Positions 24,041 through 32,815 are shown, numbered from the stretch's first letter. The stretch: DNA of 46,504 bases from JAVBNW01 sp031551255 (GCA_031551255.1 JAVBNW010000054.1:1-46504), one strand, 5' to 3'. A program made the numbers and translations. Notes: a model not told the origin generated them from the letters alone.

Positions 24041-24054
24041 TCCGGGGGTTACCT
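24041..24054 (-). promoter_or_regulatory. AGGTAAC-type motif, copy 3
   Basis: On the minus strand it reads AGGTAACCCCCGGA, then GTGTATCC, against AGGTAACTCCGGGT then ATGTATTG for copy 1. It begins about 100 nt upstream of the lipoprotein start at 23952. This is the same orientation and distance as copies 1 and 2. Confidence 0.45.
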
Positions 24055-24181
24055 ATTTTGGCCATCTTTGCCCCCATAGCAAAAAACGGACGCCCGGAAA
24101 ATGCCGGGTCGCCCGAACTACCCAAAAAGTCTCGGTGGACAGCGCGATAAGGGCGGCTTGGAGGATGGTGAACAAGAGGCT

Positions 24182-24404
24182 TATAGTCGGTCAACTTCAA
24201 AAACGGGGCAGGCGAGCGGATGCGTATGAGACCCGCGACGATCGTTGATTCGCTCCACCCAAGGCAGAGGGGACCTGTGGGGAAGCCGGCCTATCTCAGC
24301 TCGTGCGGGCTGCTACATCGCTAGGCTTGGATCGCCGACGTACCTACCAACCTCCTCCTCGTCCGTTCTACTCACAGGTTGGCTTTATGGTTGGGCGCGG
24401 CTAA
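24182..24404. mobile_element. Degenerate MITE-like element, copy B
   Basis: The left end TATAGTCGGTCAACTTCAAAA is close to the left arm of copy A. The right end (TTATGGTTGGGCG..GGCTAAA) is a poor match to the right arm, and the middle does not align well. The copy is probably decayed or interrupted. It occupies most of the 614-nt gap 23953-24566, which otherwise holds only AGGTAAC motif copy 3 and short hairpins. Confidence 0.4.
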
Positions 24405-24566
24405 ACCGGGGCCAAGCAGACGATTGAAATTGTCCGGCAACGGGCAATTTTAGCATGTTTTCGATTTTGGCCGCGTTTGTCGTTCTTATCTTCGTCATAT
24501 TTCTCCGGAAGGAAACCGCGAGGGGGATGCGCGGCCTGCATTAAAAGCTCTTCCGGCTGTGTCACT

Positions 24567-24773
24567 TTACAGCCTTCCGCCGAGTTCCTCCGCGCGCAAA
24601 AGCGCGGGGCTCCCGATAATATCGTCTCTATCCGACACGCCGCCGGCGAGGACAATGCCCTTGTCCTGCCAGCCCATATATTCGATGATGGAGCGGTAAT
24701 TCGCCACGGCGGCAGCCGCATCCGGCTCGGGGTCTCCGGCCGGGGCGAGCAACAACGCGACGACTCTCTTCAT
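24567..24773 (-). pseudogene. C-terminal remnant of a flavodoxin-like/FMN reductase protein
   Basis: The 68 residues (ANYRSIIEYMGWQDKGIVLAGGVSDRDDI..ALLRAEELGGRL) read like the last third of flavodoxin-family NAD(P)H-dependent reductases, which are normally near 190 residues. The FMN-binding N-terminal part is absent. Only a weak ribosome binding site precedes the ATG, 15 nt after the preceding gene. It is most likely a leftover after deletion. Confidence 0.55.
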
Positions 24774-24788
24774 TGAAAAACTTCGTTG

Positions 24789-25319
24789 CTATGGGTTGCC
24801 GCGGCCGACCATTGCTTCAGTCGATCGAAGGGCGCATTCCTTGATCAGCTTCGCCGGGAAGAATTCGTAGAGCGCCACGCTAACAATCGTGGCGCGCATG
24901 GGCTTAAAGTGCCGCGCAAGCACCGGCAGCGCGCGCTGGATGGTCTCGGGCTCGTCGATCAGAAGCGTCGCGTGCGCCGCCCACGGGTGGCATCTGCGGC
25001 AGCCGCCGAAAAACTTTTCTTGCAGGCCGAGCAGCTCAAAGTTCATATTGGGCGCGATGAAAAGGACATCGAGCCCAAAAAGGCCGATGTGACCGAGCGT
25101 AATTTCGATGCGATCCATGCCTTGTAAGACGCGCTCCATATCCTCTACCGCGCGGGATTCGCGGCCTATATCCCAACTGCCCAGCGTAAAATGGTAGGGG
25201 ATTCCCTTTGTCTGCCGGCCGGTAAACCCCTGCCGCCCAAGAGCCTCGCCGTAGCCGGCGAGTACGCTTTCGGTTTCGGCGTCGAACTGAGCGATGAGAT
25301 AGAGCGCCTTTTCATCCAT
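24789..25319 (-). CDS. 2H phosphoesterase (2'-5' RNA ligase-like)
   Basis: A 176-aa protein with the two H-x-T motifs of the 2H superfamily: H43 in YHFTLG and H116 in AHATLL, spaced as in LigT/2'-5' RNA ligase-like enzymes. Members act on 2',3'-cyclic phosphates or 2'-5' bonds; the substrate here is unknown. The ATG at 25319 is preferred; another ATG at 25337 overlaps the end of the Dabb gene. The genes are about 4 nt apart, so they are likely co-translated. Confidence 0.87.
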   Translation of the reverse strand: MDEKALYLIAQFDAETESVLAGYGEALGRQGFTGRQTKGIPYHFTLGSWDIGRESRAVEDMERVLQGMDRIEITLGHIGLFGLDVLFIAPNMNFELLGLQEKFFGGCRRCHPWAAHATLLIDEPETIQRALPVLARHFKPMRATIVSVALYEFFPAKLIKECALRSTEAMVGRGNP

Positions 25320-25323
25320 AACC

Positions 25324-25641
25324 TTAGCCTTTCTCATGCCGGAATTCGAAAAAGTCGATGCAGGTTCTGTTCTTCATCACGGAGCCTACAAATTTACTGA
25401 CGCGCCGGTGCTCGGGGTCAACCTGGTAAGCGGCCAATGCGGCCTCATCTGCAAACAAGCTGTTAAGCACGATATCCCGGTTGCCGGTTGGCAGCGCGTC
25501 GATCCGTACGCGTAGCTCGATAATCCCGCCGATGCATGCCTTGAGATTCTCCAGTTGAGACTTTACTTCTTGGGCGTTTTGCCTGTTTTCGTCGTCGGAA
25601 AAGCCGTCCCCATAGTTCCACATTACAATATGCCGCACCAT
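25324..25641 (-). CDS. Dabb-family (stress-responsive alpha/beta barrel) protein
   Basis: A 105-aa protein starting MVRHIVMWNY, with LKACIGGIIELRVRIDALPTGNRDIVLNSLFADEAALAAYQVDPEHRRVSKFV. This is the dimeric ferredoxin-like Dabb pattern (VRHIVxWk, yqxHPeH). Most Dabb proteins have no known activity. It is encoded just ahead of the 2H phosphoesterase. Confidence 0.9.
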   Translation of the reverse strand: MVRHIVMWNYGDGFSDDENRQNAQEVKSQLENLKACIGGIIELRVRIDALPTGNRDIVLNSLFADEAALAAYQVDPEHRRVSKFVGSVMKNRTCIDFFEFRHEKG

Positions 25642-25717
25642 GTTATCGCCTCGCTTCTTCGTTTCCAGATTCTCGCCCCAACAAGATTGTGCGGGGCAAG
25701 ATGCCAGGGATGTATTG

Positions 25718-26197
25718 CTATAGGGTCATAAGCGAGTTTTTTCTCATATCCAACATTTTCTTCACGCATTCCATGGTTTCGGCATCGGGGTTGGTAAATG
25801 CCATGGAGGCGCCGCACACGCTGTCAAATTCTTTCCCCAAAATCGTCTTGCGTGTTCCCGGGCTGCAACCGCCGCCGCAATCGCCGCAGAAATTCACATG
25901 TGCCCAAGCGATTTCTTTGATATGCTTGTCGATCAAAACATCCTCGCGCACTTCGCCATAGTCGCCCTCGGTCCAGATCGTCCAAGGTCCGGGCCTTTGC
26001 GGAGCGCCGTCAAGGTGCATATAACATACGCACTTGCCTTGGAAGCTTACTTCGCCATGCGTTCCCCCGGCAATCATGTCGTTCTCCCTCACGTAGGCGA
26101 TAAAATCCAGAGCGTTTTTTAACGTGTCGCCGCCAAGGACGCTTTTCATAGTGTTTTCCACGTCCAGGTTGGCGTTCCCGTTATCTTTCTCGGACAT
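25718..26197 (-). CDS. Cysteine-rich hypothetical protein, 159 aa
   Basis: A soluble protein with seven cysteines, four of them in CGDCGGGCSPG and SVCGAS, which could bind metal. No family is recognised. An N-terminal helix (ENTMKSVLGGDTLKNALDFIAYVREND) precedes a beta-rich middle (GEVSFQGKCVCYMHLDG). AGGAGGG lies 6 nt before the ATG at 26197; the longer frame is not needed. It follows the pseudogene at 26272-26732, which encodes another Cys/Gly-rich protein. Confidence 0.75.
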   Translation of the reverse strand: MSEKDNGNANLDVENTMKSVLGGDTLKNALDFIAYVRENDMIAGGTHGEVSFQGKCVCYMHLDGAPQRPGPWTIWTEGDYGEVREDVLIDKHIKEIAWAHVNFCGDCGGGCSPGTRKTILGKEFDSVCGASMAFTNPDAETMECVKKMLDMRKNSLMTL

Positions 26198-26271
26198 ATG
26201 AAACCCTCCTACCAATGCATTTGCTCAGGGGCTCGACCCCATAATACCATACAAGATGGCGGTATGAGGAA

Positions 26272-26732
26272 TTAACTTATGATTTCAAAAAGGAATTCGC
26301 AACGCTCCTTACCATCTGAACTAACCGGCGAGGAGACGATTTTTTAGCCGAAGCTTGACGCCAAAGATGGTTTGATAATGATGGCGTATGTGGCCGCCAC
26401 AGCAGCCGCAATATGTCTTCGATATGCTGCCTGTCTGCGGCCGCTCCCTCTTGAATTGCGCATAGGTAGCGCAAACGCACTGGTAGCCGCCTTCATCGCC
26501 GGTTCCCCAGCAGACCGACAGCGTACCGTCGTCATGCACGCGACACTGCACGTTAGGATGCGCTGTGGTATCGTTCTTGGGTAAGCAAGCGATCCATTTA
26601 TTCAATCAGCGCAAAAACCGCCGCGGGCCGGTCCTCTTGTTGTTCAGGGAAATGAATTTGCGCCATGATTTCCGGCGGAATACCTTTTTCGACCATCGCT
26701 TTTCGAATGGCAAGTAGATCATCAGAGAGCAT
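26272..26732 (-). pseudogene. Frameshifted Cys-rich protein gene (three frames)
   Basis: Three successive reading frames give one plausible protein of about 150 residues. The first runs from the ATG at 26732 (GGAGG 6 nt upstream) to a stop at 26598 and encodes MLSDDLLAIRKAMVEKGIPP... The second (from about 26605) holds YQCVCATYAQFK and TYCGCCGGHIRHHYQ. The third, after an A6 run near 26340, gives VSSPVSSDGKERCEFLFEI and stops at 26272. Two frameshifts, one at the homopolymer, break the gene. A sequencing error could explain one of them. The intact family resembles clostridial proteins ending in a CGCCGGH..HHYQ..FEI pattern. Confidence 0.6.
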
Positions 26733-26759
26733 GTTTGACCTCCAAGAATCTCTTGGATG

Positions 26760-26788
26760 AATGTAGTGTAGCACACATAATCCGGCAA
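26760..26788 (-). promoter_or_regulatory. Promoter upstream of the frameshifted gene
   Basis: On the minus strand TTGCCG (26783-26788) and TACATT (26760-26765) are 17 nt apart, 28 nt before the ATG at 26732. It would serve the small-gene run down to 24567. Confidence 0.5.
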
Positions 26789-26837
26789 TGAGGAGCAAGG
26801 TAACATTACCGTAGAGCATTGAAAACACGGAGGCAAT

Positions 26838-27701
26838 CTACACAATATTTGACTCAAGTTCCAGGGTGTGGCTGTATATGCTCTCTCGGTCGCTTCCAAG
26901 CAGTCTGTTTCCATCGAGCGCTATACCTTTATTCCATTCATTGGTCGGAAAATCAAACATGTCACGGCATTTTAGCGTATGGATGTCCCAAAGTGAAACT
27001 TTGGATCGGAATGCTACGACGAGACAATCGCCATGTATCCCAAGTATCCGTACTTCCATCCCATCTACGGCATTCTTCACCATGCCGACAACCTCAAATG
27101 ACTCAATGCCGACAACCTTGATGGCCTTATCAAGCGATACCGTGTATAGCATTCCGTCGTGGGCCATCATGCTGTAAATGTTCTTCTTGTTGGTCAGCTT
27201 CATCCTGCGCAACACTTGCACGCTTGTCCTGTCTATTTCTATAAGCTCGCCCTTTACCGTTCCAACATACATGCGATCACGAACGACGCAAGTCCCCCAA
27301 AAACTTGCATCACAAATATCAAACCGGGCAATGCCTTTCGTGTTCCTATCGTAGACGCTGATTCTCCCGTTACGAATACTTACATATACTTTCGACACAT
27401 CGCAAGCTATAATTCCACAAATATCGGAGGATAGGTCATCGCCTAGCCGAACATGATCCACGATCTGTAAATCCTCTTTTTGCAGGATGTAAAGATCGCA
27501 GAAATCGTACAGAACAACAAAGTCGCCATATATCGAGAGTCCCCGCGCTTTGCCGTCTTTATGGAAAATATCGTTCCGCGCCGCAAGGCTTAGGTCGATT
27601 AAGCCGTACTTATATATTGAGTTTTTACGGCGGATATACAGGAATTTTGCGTCCAAAGCCAGGTTAAGGCCGTCATTTTCCAAATCCATGATCTTATTCA
27701 T
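26838..27701 (-). CDS. Beta-propeller-like (WD40/PQQ-type) protein, 287 aa
   Basis: A repetitive all-beta protein without a signal peptide. Recurrent units such as KVYVSIRNGRISVYDRNTKGIARFD, RMYVGTVKGELIEIDRT and GMLYTVSLDKAIKVVGIES follow the propeller-blade pattern of alternating strands. About six to seven blades fit the length. The binding partner is unknown. The ATG at 27701 was chosen because the open frame upstream runs through the terminator hairpin of the next gene; the ribosome binding site is weak (GAGGCG). It looks more AT-rich than its neighbours, which suggests separate acquisition. Confidence 0.75.
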   Translation of the reverse strand: MNKIMDLENDGLNLALDAKFLYIRRKNSIYKYGLIDLSLAARNDIFHKDGKARGLSIYGDFVVLYDFCDLYILQKEDLQIVDHVRLGDDLSSDICGIIACDVSKVYVSIRNGRISVYDRNTKGIARFDICDASFWGTCVVRDRMYVGTVKGELIEIDRTSVQVLRRMKLTNKKNIYSMMAHDGMLYTVSLDKAIKVVGIESFEVVGMVKNAVDGMEVRILGIHGDCLVVAFRSKVSLWDIHTLKCRDMFDFPTNEWNKGIALDGNRLLGSDRESIYSHTLELESNIV

Positions 27702-27777
27702 CTTCTTCGTCGCCTCTTTTTTCTTGAATTCTATCACGCCAAACCTGACAAATGCATGTCGTATTTGAAATATCAAA

Positions 27778-27811
27778 ATAGACGCGCCGCCGGATGCGGC
27801 AGCGCGTCTAT
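27778..27811 (-). terminator. Terminator of the catabolic operon
   Basis: A long stem (ATAGACGCGCTGCCGC / GCGGCGCGTCTAT on the minus strand) with a 4-nt loop is followed by TTTTGATATTT. It lies 9 nt after the TIM-barrel gene. Confidence 0.85.
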
Positions 27812-27819
27812 GCAAGAAA

Positions 27820-28620
27820 TTATAGTGTTTTAAGATACTCCGCCGAGCGGTCGGCCCATTCGCATTCCAGCGCACAGGTTGCTTTGATGTCGCCCTGCCA
27901 GGGCGTCCACAGCTCGACGATGTACGAAAGATCTCGGTCGCCCAACAATCCCCGGCAGCGCGGCACGTTCAGCAGCCCGCCGCCTACCGCGCAGCCCTCC
28001 ACATCGAACCCGAGGCCCGAGGGCTTGCGGCGTATCGTATAGTCCTTGCAGTGAAAGTTTACCGTATAGGCGCCGAGCGCGGCGAATACGTCGTTTGTGC
28101 TCTCGCCCTGAGCCAGATTGTTCACCGGGTCCAGGCAAATGCCCACGCGCGGGTCGTCGATGCGCTCCATCAGCCCCCTTAGCGCGGCGACGGGGAAGAA
28201 ATCGTGGTTTTCCACCGCCAGCGTAAGGCCTCGCTCCCGTAGCGCGGGGAGCAGCGCGCGGATGTCGCGCCCGGCGGCCTCGATGCTCGGGCAGCCGCTC
28301 TCGTCGTGCAAAAGCGTGCGCACCAGTCGGGCGTTCAGGCGCTGAGCGAGTTCGAAAAAGGGGAGCAGGCGCGCGGGGCTTATGCCGCGCGTGCCGGCCT
28401 CGATTTCGATGCCCCACGCCCGCGCCTGCGCGCCAAGCCTGCTCAGCTCCTCCGCGCCGAGCCGGTCAAGCGGCAAATTGTCGGCGATTTGCAACACCTG
28501 CGCGCCCAGCTCGTGCGCCTTGGTAAGCAAATCCATCGCCCTCATCGGCGCGGCGGGGGCGGGGTAGCCCGCCACGCCGATGTTCCACGAATATGTCCAG
28601 CTGGAAACGCCGATTTTCAT
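27820..28620 (-). CDS. TIM-barrel sugar isomerase/epimerase family (3-oxo-isoapionate decarboxylase-like)
   Basis: A 266-aa xylose isomerase-like TIM barrel. Metal-binding residues are in AVENHD, GICLDPVN, VNFHCKD and the late E of YIVELW. The start, GVSSWTYSWNIGVAGYP, followed by LQIADNLPLD, resembles what I recall of OiaC-type enzymes, which decarboxylate 3-oxo-isoapionate to L-erythrulose. This is a recall-based inference strengthened by the neighbours (oxidoisomerase, dehydrogenase, DUF4038 glycosidase). It starts 1 nt after the stop of the glycosidase gene and is the last gene of the operon. Confidence 0.82.
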   Translation of the reverse strand: MKIGVSSWTYSWNIGVAGYPAPAAPMRAMDLLTKAHELGAQVLQIADNLPLDRLGAEELSRLGAQARAWGIEIEAGTRGISPARLLPFFELAQRLNARLVRTLLHDESGCPSIEAAGRDIRALLPALRERGLTLAVENHDFFPVAALRGLMERIDDPRVGICLDPVNNLAQGESTNDVFAALGAYTVNFHCKDYTIRRKPSGLGFDVEGCAVGGGLLNVPRCRGLLGDRDLSYIVELWTPWQGDIKATCALECEWADRSAEYLKTL

Positions 28621-28621
28621 G

Positions 28622-29905
28622 TTACGAAACCGCTTCCAGCACCAGCACCCAGTCGCAGCCCTTGCCCTGCGTCGGCGGCGCTAGCGTGGTTTTGCCCTGG
28701 GGCGGCAGGATGGCGAATATGCTTTCCTCGCCTGTGCGCGGGTCGAACCATAGCGCGCGCAAGAGCTTCGCGCCTGCGAATGCACTAAGGTTTACCGTTA
28801 GGGGCAGCCCCAGCGGAGAGTACACATACGCATAGCCCTCGCCCTTTGCCGCTACCATGTGCCCCATGCCCGCATAGTTTTCGCACACGAGTTCCGGCGC
28901 GCCTTGCAGCGAGAAATAATCGCGGCTCAGGCGCAGCTTTCTCACAAAGCCGATCTGCTCCGCGCCCTCGTGCGTAAGCGCCTCTTCCCAGCGGTAGGGG
29001 AAGTAGCTGGACGGTTCGCGCGTCATGCTCCAAATGCAGTGGTTGCCATATGTATGGCCGCATGCGCCCGCCAGCACGTTCCAATACGCGTTTTGACGGA
29101 CATCCTGAGCGTTCCACAGGTAGCCCAGCTTATCGTTAAAGCACGCGGGGTGGTCTTCGTAGCGAGGTTCGGAATCCAGATACGGCTTTGATGTCGCGGC
29201 TTCCATCTTGCGCATCACGTCGTCGGAAGCATAACACTTTTCGATGCCGTGGCCCGTCTGCGCGGTGTGGAAGTCGATGTAATCCGCATCGCCGACAAAA
29301 TCCGTAGAATCCTGCGCGCCCGGGGGATGGAAGGTGATCAGGTGGCGGTTATCCACCTCGCGGATGCCCGCGGCCATCGCATCCACGATCGCCCGGTGCT
29401 CGACCTGAAGCGGGCGGTCGCCGCCCAACATCCAGATGATGTTCCAGCAATCCTTATAGCGGTTTGCAATCCACTTTCCGTAGGCAAACGCGTTTTCCTT
29501 TTGGAAGATCACCGGCCCCTTGCCCCAGCACAGGTTAAACTTATCGCCCCAGGTGGGCAGCAGCGCCATAAACAGGTTGTTCTTCGCGGCGGTTTCCACC
29601 GCGAAATCCACATGCGCCCAATACGAGTAGCCGTCGGCGAGGTCGGGCTTTTCCGGGTCGGGCTGTCCGTTTGTATACAGCAGCGGCAAGCGGCCGTAGC
29701 GGTTGGGCGCGGTCAGCCCTTCGAACTCCGCCAGCGCGACGCCCTGCACCGCGGTATAGCCTTGCCGTGCGCGCACGGCGAAAAAGTGCTCCATCTCTTC
29801 GCGATTCAGGCGGTGGAAAATTTCCCATGCCGTGTCGCCCAGGTAGAAAAACGGCGAGCCGTCGTCCCAGGCCAGGTACCTTCCCTGCACTTTGAGCGTT
29901 CTCAT
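28622..29905 (-). CDS. DUF4038 glycoside hydrolase (GH140 apiosidase-like)
   Basis: A 427-aa (beta/alpha)8-type hydrolase. The family pattern is clear: FYLGDTAWEIFHRLNREEMEHFFAVRARQGYTAVQGV at the start, WIANRYKDCWNIIWMLGGDRP in the middle, an acidic PYLDSEPRYEDHP, and a C-terminal beta domain with LRALWFDPRTGEES. DUF4038 proteins include the GH140 apiosidases. It has no signal peptide, so it should act in the cytosol on an imported glycoside. AGGAGG lies 8 nt before the ATG at 29905. Confidence 0.82.
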   Translation of the reverse strand: MRTLKVQGRYLAWDDGSPFFYLGDTAWEIFHRLNREEMEHFFAVRARQGYTAVQGVALAEFEGLTAPNRYGRLPLLYTNGQPDPEKPDLADGYSYWAHVDFAVETAAKNNLFMALLPTWGDKFNLCWGKGPVIFQKENAFAYGKWIANRYKDCWNIIWMLGGDRPLQVEHRAIVDAMAAGIREVDNRHLITFHPPGAQDSTDFVGDADYIDFHTAQTGHGIEKCYASDDVMRKMEAATSKPYLDSEPRYEDHPACFNDKLGYLWNAQDVRQNAYWNVLAGACGHTYGNHCIWSMTREPSSYFPYRWEEALTHEGAEQIGFVRKLRLSRDYFSLQGAPELVCENYAGMGHMVAAKGEGYAYVYSPLGLPLTVNLSAFAGAKLLRALWFDPRTGEESIFAILPPQGKTTLAPPTQGKGCDWVLVLEAVS

Positions 29906-29921
29906 GAAACCGTTCCTCCTT

Positions 29922-30935
29922 TTATACTGCGATCGCCTTGCCGCTGTTGAAGCTTTCGATGGCGGCAAACACGAGGCGCATGGTCTTTAGGTTGTCGCTG
30001 CCGCTGGTGGGCGCGGGCTCGCCCCGGTGAAAGGCGCGCATCAAGTCGCCTAAGCAGCGGGGGATGGCCGACATGATGTGCCCGCCGTGAAGGTTCCAGT
30101 CGTCTTGGGGAATGTAGGAAAGCGTCGGCCATTCCTTGGTGTCGGCCTCCCGCTCGCGCTCATGCGAAACGATGGCGAGCACGTTGTCGTGGCGAAGCGT
30201 GATGCGGCCTTTCTCGCCCTGAGCGACGAACCGGTCGTTCCACTCGTGCACGAGATTGCAAGAGATCACCGCGCCGCTCTTTGCCTTGAGCGTGCAGATC
30301 GCGGCGTCCGGCACGTCAATGCCCGCGGAGCGATACGAATATACCGGAGCGGCGTAGATTTCGTCCATCTCGCCGAACGCCGCCCTGGCGACGTCGAAGA
30401 TATGCGGCCCCATGTCGCGCAGCACCATGTGCGGCATCGTCATGAGCGCTGGCTGATTTTTCATCAGCGCCAGGTCGGGCGAGCGCATGTCGATCTGCGC
30501 GTGGAGAATGTTTCCGATTTCGCCCGAGCGCACCGCCTGAACGAATTGCTCCGTCGGCGGCTGGTAGCGGAAGTTTTCGTGCACCGCGAACCATACGCCC
30601 GCATCCTCGCAGGCCTTTACCATGCGCTCGCACGATTCCAATGTGTAGGCCATCGGCTTTTGGCAGATTACAGGCTTTTTGTGCGCGGCGGCCATCAGCG
30701 TCAGTCGCTCGTGCCCGCCGACTTCCGTGATGACGTCCGCGATGTCGAATTCGCCCCACCTAAACACATCTTCGGGCTCGTCGAACACGCGGGGAATGCC
30801 CCACCTTTGGGCAAACGCGTCGGCCTTTTCGCGGGTACGGTTCCACAGCGCCACCACTTGCGCGCCCTGCGCCTGCCACGCCGCCACCTGGAAGGCAGCC
30901 CAGTAGCCGCAGCCGAATACGGCAATTTTCAGCAT
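29922..30935 (-). CDS. Gfo/Idh/MocA-family dehydrogenase (apiose dehydrogenase-like)
   Basis: A 337-aa NAD(P)-dependent sugar dehydrogenase. The Rossmann start is KIAVFGCGYWA, the conserved lysine is in CQKPMA (the EKP motif with Q for E), and VHENFRYQP carries the usual substrate-side residues. D-apiose dehydrogenases belong to this family. It lies 16 nt upstream of the DUF4038 glycosidase, so oxidation of the released sugar is the likely step. Family assignment is firm; the substrate is inferred from context. Confidence 0.9.
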   Translation of the reverse strand: MLKIAVFGCGYWAAFQVAAWQAQGAQVVALWNRTREKADAFAQRWGIPRVFDEPEDVFRWGEFDIADVITEVGGHERLTLMAAAHKKPVICQKPMAYTLESCERMVKACEDAGVWFAVHENFRYQPPTEQFVQAVRSGEIGNILHAQIDMRSPDLALMKNQPALMTMPHMVLRDMGPHIFDVARAAFGEMDEIYAAPVYSYRSAGIDVPDAAICTLKAKSGAVISCNLVHEWNDRFVAQGEKGRITLRHDNVLAIVSHEREREADTKEWPTLSYIPQDDWNLHGGHIMSAIPRCLGDLMRAFHRGEPAPTSGSDNLKTMRLVFAAIESFNSGKAIAV

Positions 30936-30946
30936 CGCTTGCCCTC

Positions 30947-31780
30947 CTACGCCTTATGTAGGTGAAGCATCTCGGCAAGCACCTCTTCGATTGCCTCCGG
31001 CTCGAATACCTTTTTCCAGTCCTCCCTCAGCACGTTCCGCTTGCCGTAGTCCACCGCGATCATCGCGGCGTCGGAGAACGGATTGGAGGATTTGAGCACG
31101 ATCGCCAGCGGAATCTGGATATGCCCGAGCAAAAACGATTCCGCCGCCGGGCGGGGCACGCCCCGCGCAACCGCCTCGTCGATGGCCTCCTTCATGATGG
31201 TGGCGCACATCGCCACGACCACCTCTGCCGCGGCGGGTTCGAGGATGGCCATTTGCTCCACGGTGATCCTATGGCAGGTGACGACGGGGTTGAACATCTT
31301 GATACAGATCTCTTGAGCGATCGCAAAGTTTTCCTCCGTGCCCTGCCAAAGCGCGATCACGATATCCTGCTTGGCCGCCGTTCCGCCGAACAGATCGGCC
31401 TTTTCCTCGGGCGTGTTCTTCTCGCCGAACAGCGGCGGGTGGCAAGGGTGCGTGACGACGAACGTGCAATCGTCGCGCGTGAAGAGCTTGCCCGCGCGTG
31501 CCGCCGCGGGGTCGAGGGTGATGAGGGTAGCGCCCGGCTTCATCATTGGCACGAGCTTTGCGGAAAGACCGGGCAGCGCCGCGTCGGGCAGCGCGCATAC
31601 GATCACATCGCACAGCGCCACCGCCTCCTCGGTGGGCAATACCGCGAGCCCTTCGCCGCGCAGGGCCTCCATGCCCACCTCGTCCTTTTCGCAGGCGACG
31701 AAGTCGTAGCCGAATTTGATAAGGTTGGGGGTGATGCGGCGGCCCATCTTGCCGCCCGCGCCGACCAGCGCAATTTTCAT
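30947..31780 (-). CDS. 6PGDH-like oxidoisomerase (D-apionate oxidoisomerase-like)
   Basis: A 277-aa protein with an N-terminal Rossmann domain (MKIALVGAGGKMGRR) and an all-helical C-terminal domain. TLITLDPAAARAGKL, VTHPCHPPLF and LFGGTAAKQDIV are strongly reminiscent of ApnO-type D-apionate oxidoisomerases, which convert D-apionate to 3-oxo-isoapionate; they are usually mis-annotated as phosphogluconate dehydrogenase. Family membership is confident, the substrate less so. The gene is 11 nt upstream of the Gfo/Idh/MocA gene in the same operon. Confidence 0.8.
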   Translation of the reverse strand: MKIALVGAGGKMGRRITPNLIKFGYDFVACEKDEVGMEALRGEGLAVLPTEEAVALCDVIVCALPDAALPGLSAKLVPMMKPGATLITLDPAAARAGKLFTRDDCTFVVTHPCHPPLFGEKNTPEEKADLFGGTAAKQDIVIALWQGTEENFAIAQEICIKMFNPVVTCHRITVEQMAILEPAAAEVVVAMCATIMKEAIDEAVARGVPRPAAESFLLGHIQIPLAIVLKSSNPFSDAAMIAVDYGKRNVLREDWKKVFEPEAIEEVLAEMLHLHKA

Positions 31781-31802
31781 GGTATCCTTCCTCTCTTATA
31801 TG

Positions 31803-32798
31803 TTATAGCTGAATATCCCGCACGGCGCGTTCATACGCCCGGATGACCTTGTCGTATAAAGGATGCTCGTGCTCCTTAACTATGTCGCCCGTCGCCTTGT
31901 GTAGTGCGGCCGAGCGGCGCATGATTTCCGCCCACGAAATGGTTTGCGTAAAGCCCAGATCGCGCTTCGCCTTCGCGCTCGAGTAGATGTTGTTAAAGCG
32001 GAAGTTCAGCCCCACCCACGAGCAATCCTCAGGGGCCAGCTTGACGAGGATCTCCCACGGAATATGCGCGAACGTGGGCTTAGGGGCGCCCAGCGCCTCG
32101 GCCGCGATTTCGTAATACCGCTCCCAAGTCATCGCGTCTTCGGAGGCGATGGTGTAGCCCTCGCCATACGTCTTCTCGTTGAGCGCCGCGTGGGCGATGG
32201 CCTTGCCCACGTCGTCTCGGTGCGCAGACGCCCACAGCGAGCTTCCGTCTCCCATCACGATTACGGGCTTGCCGGCCGCGAGGCGGTGCATCAGCCCCCT
32301 GCCGTCGCCCAGCAGCGCGATGGGGGTGGAGGCATCGTTTAACGTCGCGCCTGGCCGCACGATGGTCAGCTCAAACGCGCCCTCCCCGGCGGCCCTTTCA
32401 AGCAGTTTTTCGCATAGCGCCTTGTCGTGCGCATAGGCGAAGGCGGGGTCGGCGCCGATGGGCGTTTGCTCGGTGACCGGGTATGTGGGCGCGGGCGCGC
32501 TATAGGTGTTCACCGTTGAGCAGAAGATCAGCTGCCGTACGCGCCCGGCGAACGCGTCCACCAGCGCTTGCGCGTCCTGCGGATGGTAGCAGATCATGTC
32601 GATCACGCAGTCGAAGCTTTTGCCGCGCACCTTTTCCACAAAGTCGGGCAAATCGTAGCGGTCGCCTACGATGCGCGTCGTGCCCGGCACGTCGTGGTGG
32701 CCGCGGTTGAATACCGTCACGTTGGCGCCCATGGATGTAAGCTCTCGGGCGATCGCAGGGCTGATGTTGCCCGACCCGCCGATCAGCAGCACGTTCAT
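31803..32798 (-). CDS. NAD-dependent epimerase/dehydratase (extended SDR)
   Basis: A 331-aa extended SDR. The nucleotide-binding glycine motif is GGSGNISPAIA, with ICYHP.. and STVNTYS.. in the central sheet; AYAHDKALCEKLL carries the catalytic lysine in a modified YxxxK (a His precedes the Asp-Lys). VRPGATLND and an LGFTQTISWAEIM C-terminus complete the fold. It probably acts on a sugar or sugar acid. No defined step of the apiose pathway calls for it, so its role in the operon is open. Confidence 0.85.
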   Translation of the reverse strand: MNVLLIGGSGNISPAIARELTSMGANVTVFNRGHHDVPGTTRIVGDRYDLPDFVEKVRGKSFDCVIDMICYHPQDAQALVDAFAGRVRQLIFCSTVNTYSAPAPTYPVTEQTPIGADPAFAYAHDKALCEKLLERAAGEGAFELTIVRPGATLNDASTPIALLGDGRGLMHRLAAGKPVIVMGDGSSLWASAHRDDVGKAIAHAALNEKTYGEGYTIASEDAMTWERYYEIAAEALGAPKPTFAHIPWEILVKLAPEDCSWVGLNFRFNNIYSSAKAKRDLGFTQTISWAEIMRRSAALHKATGDIVKEHEHPLYDKVIRAYERAVRDIQL

Positions 32799-32815
32799 GT
32801 CAATGCCTCCTTTGG

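Noticed and set aside
24182..24404. Copy B as a full member of the repeat family
   Set aside because: Only the left 20-30 nt match well; it is kept as a low-confidence feature and not used to define the family.
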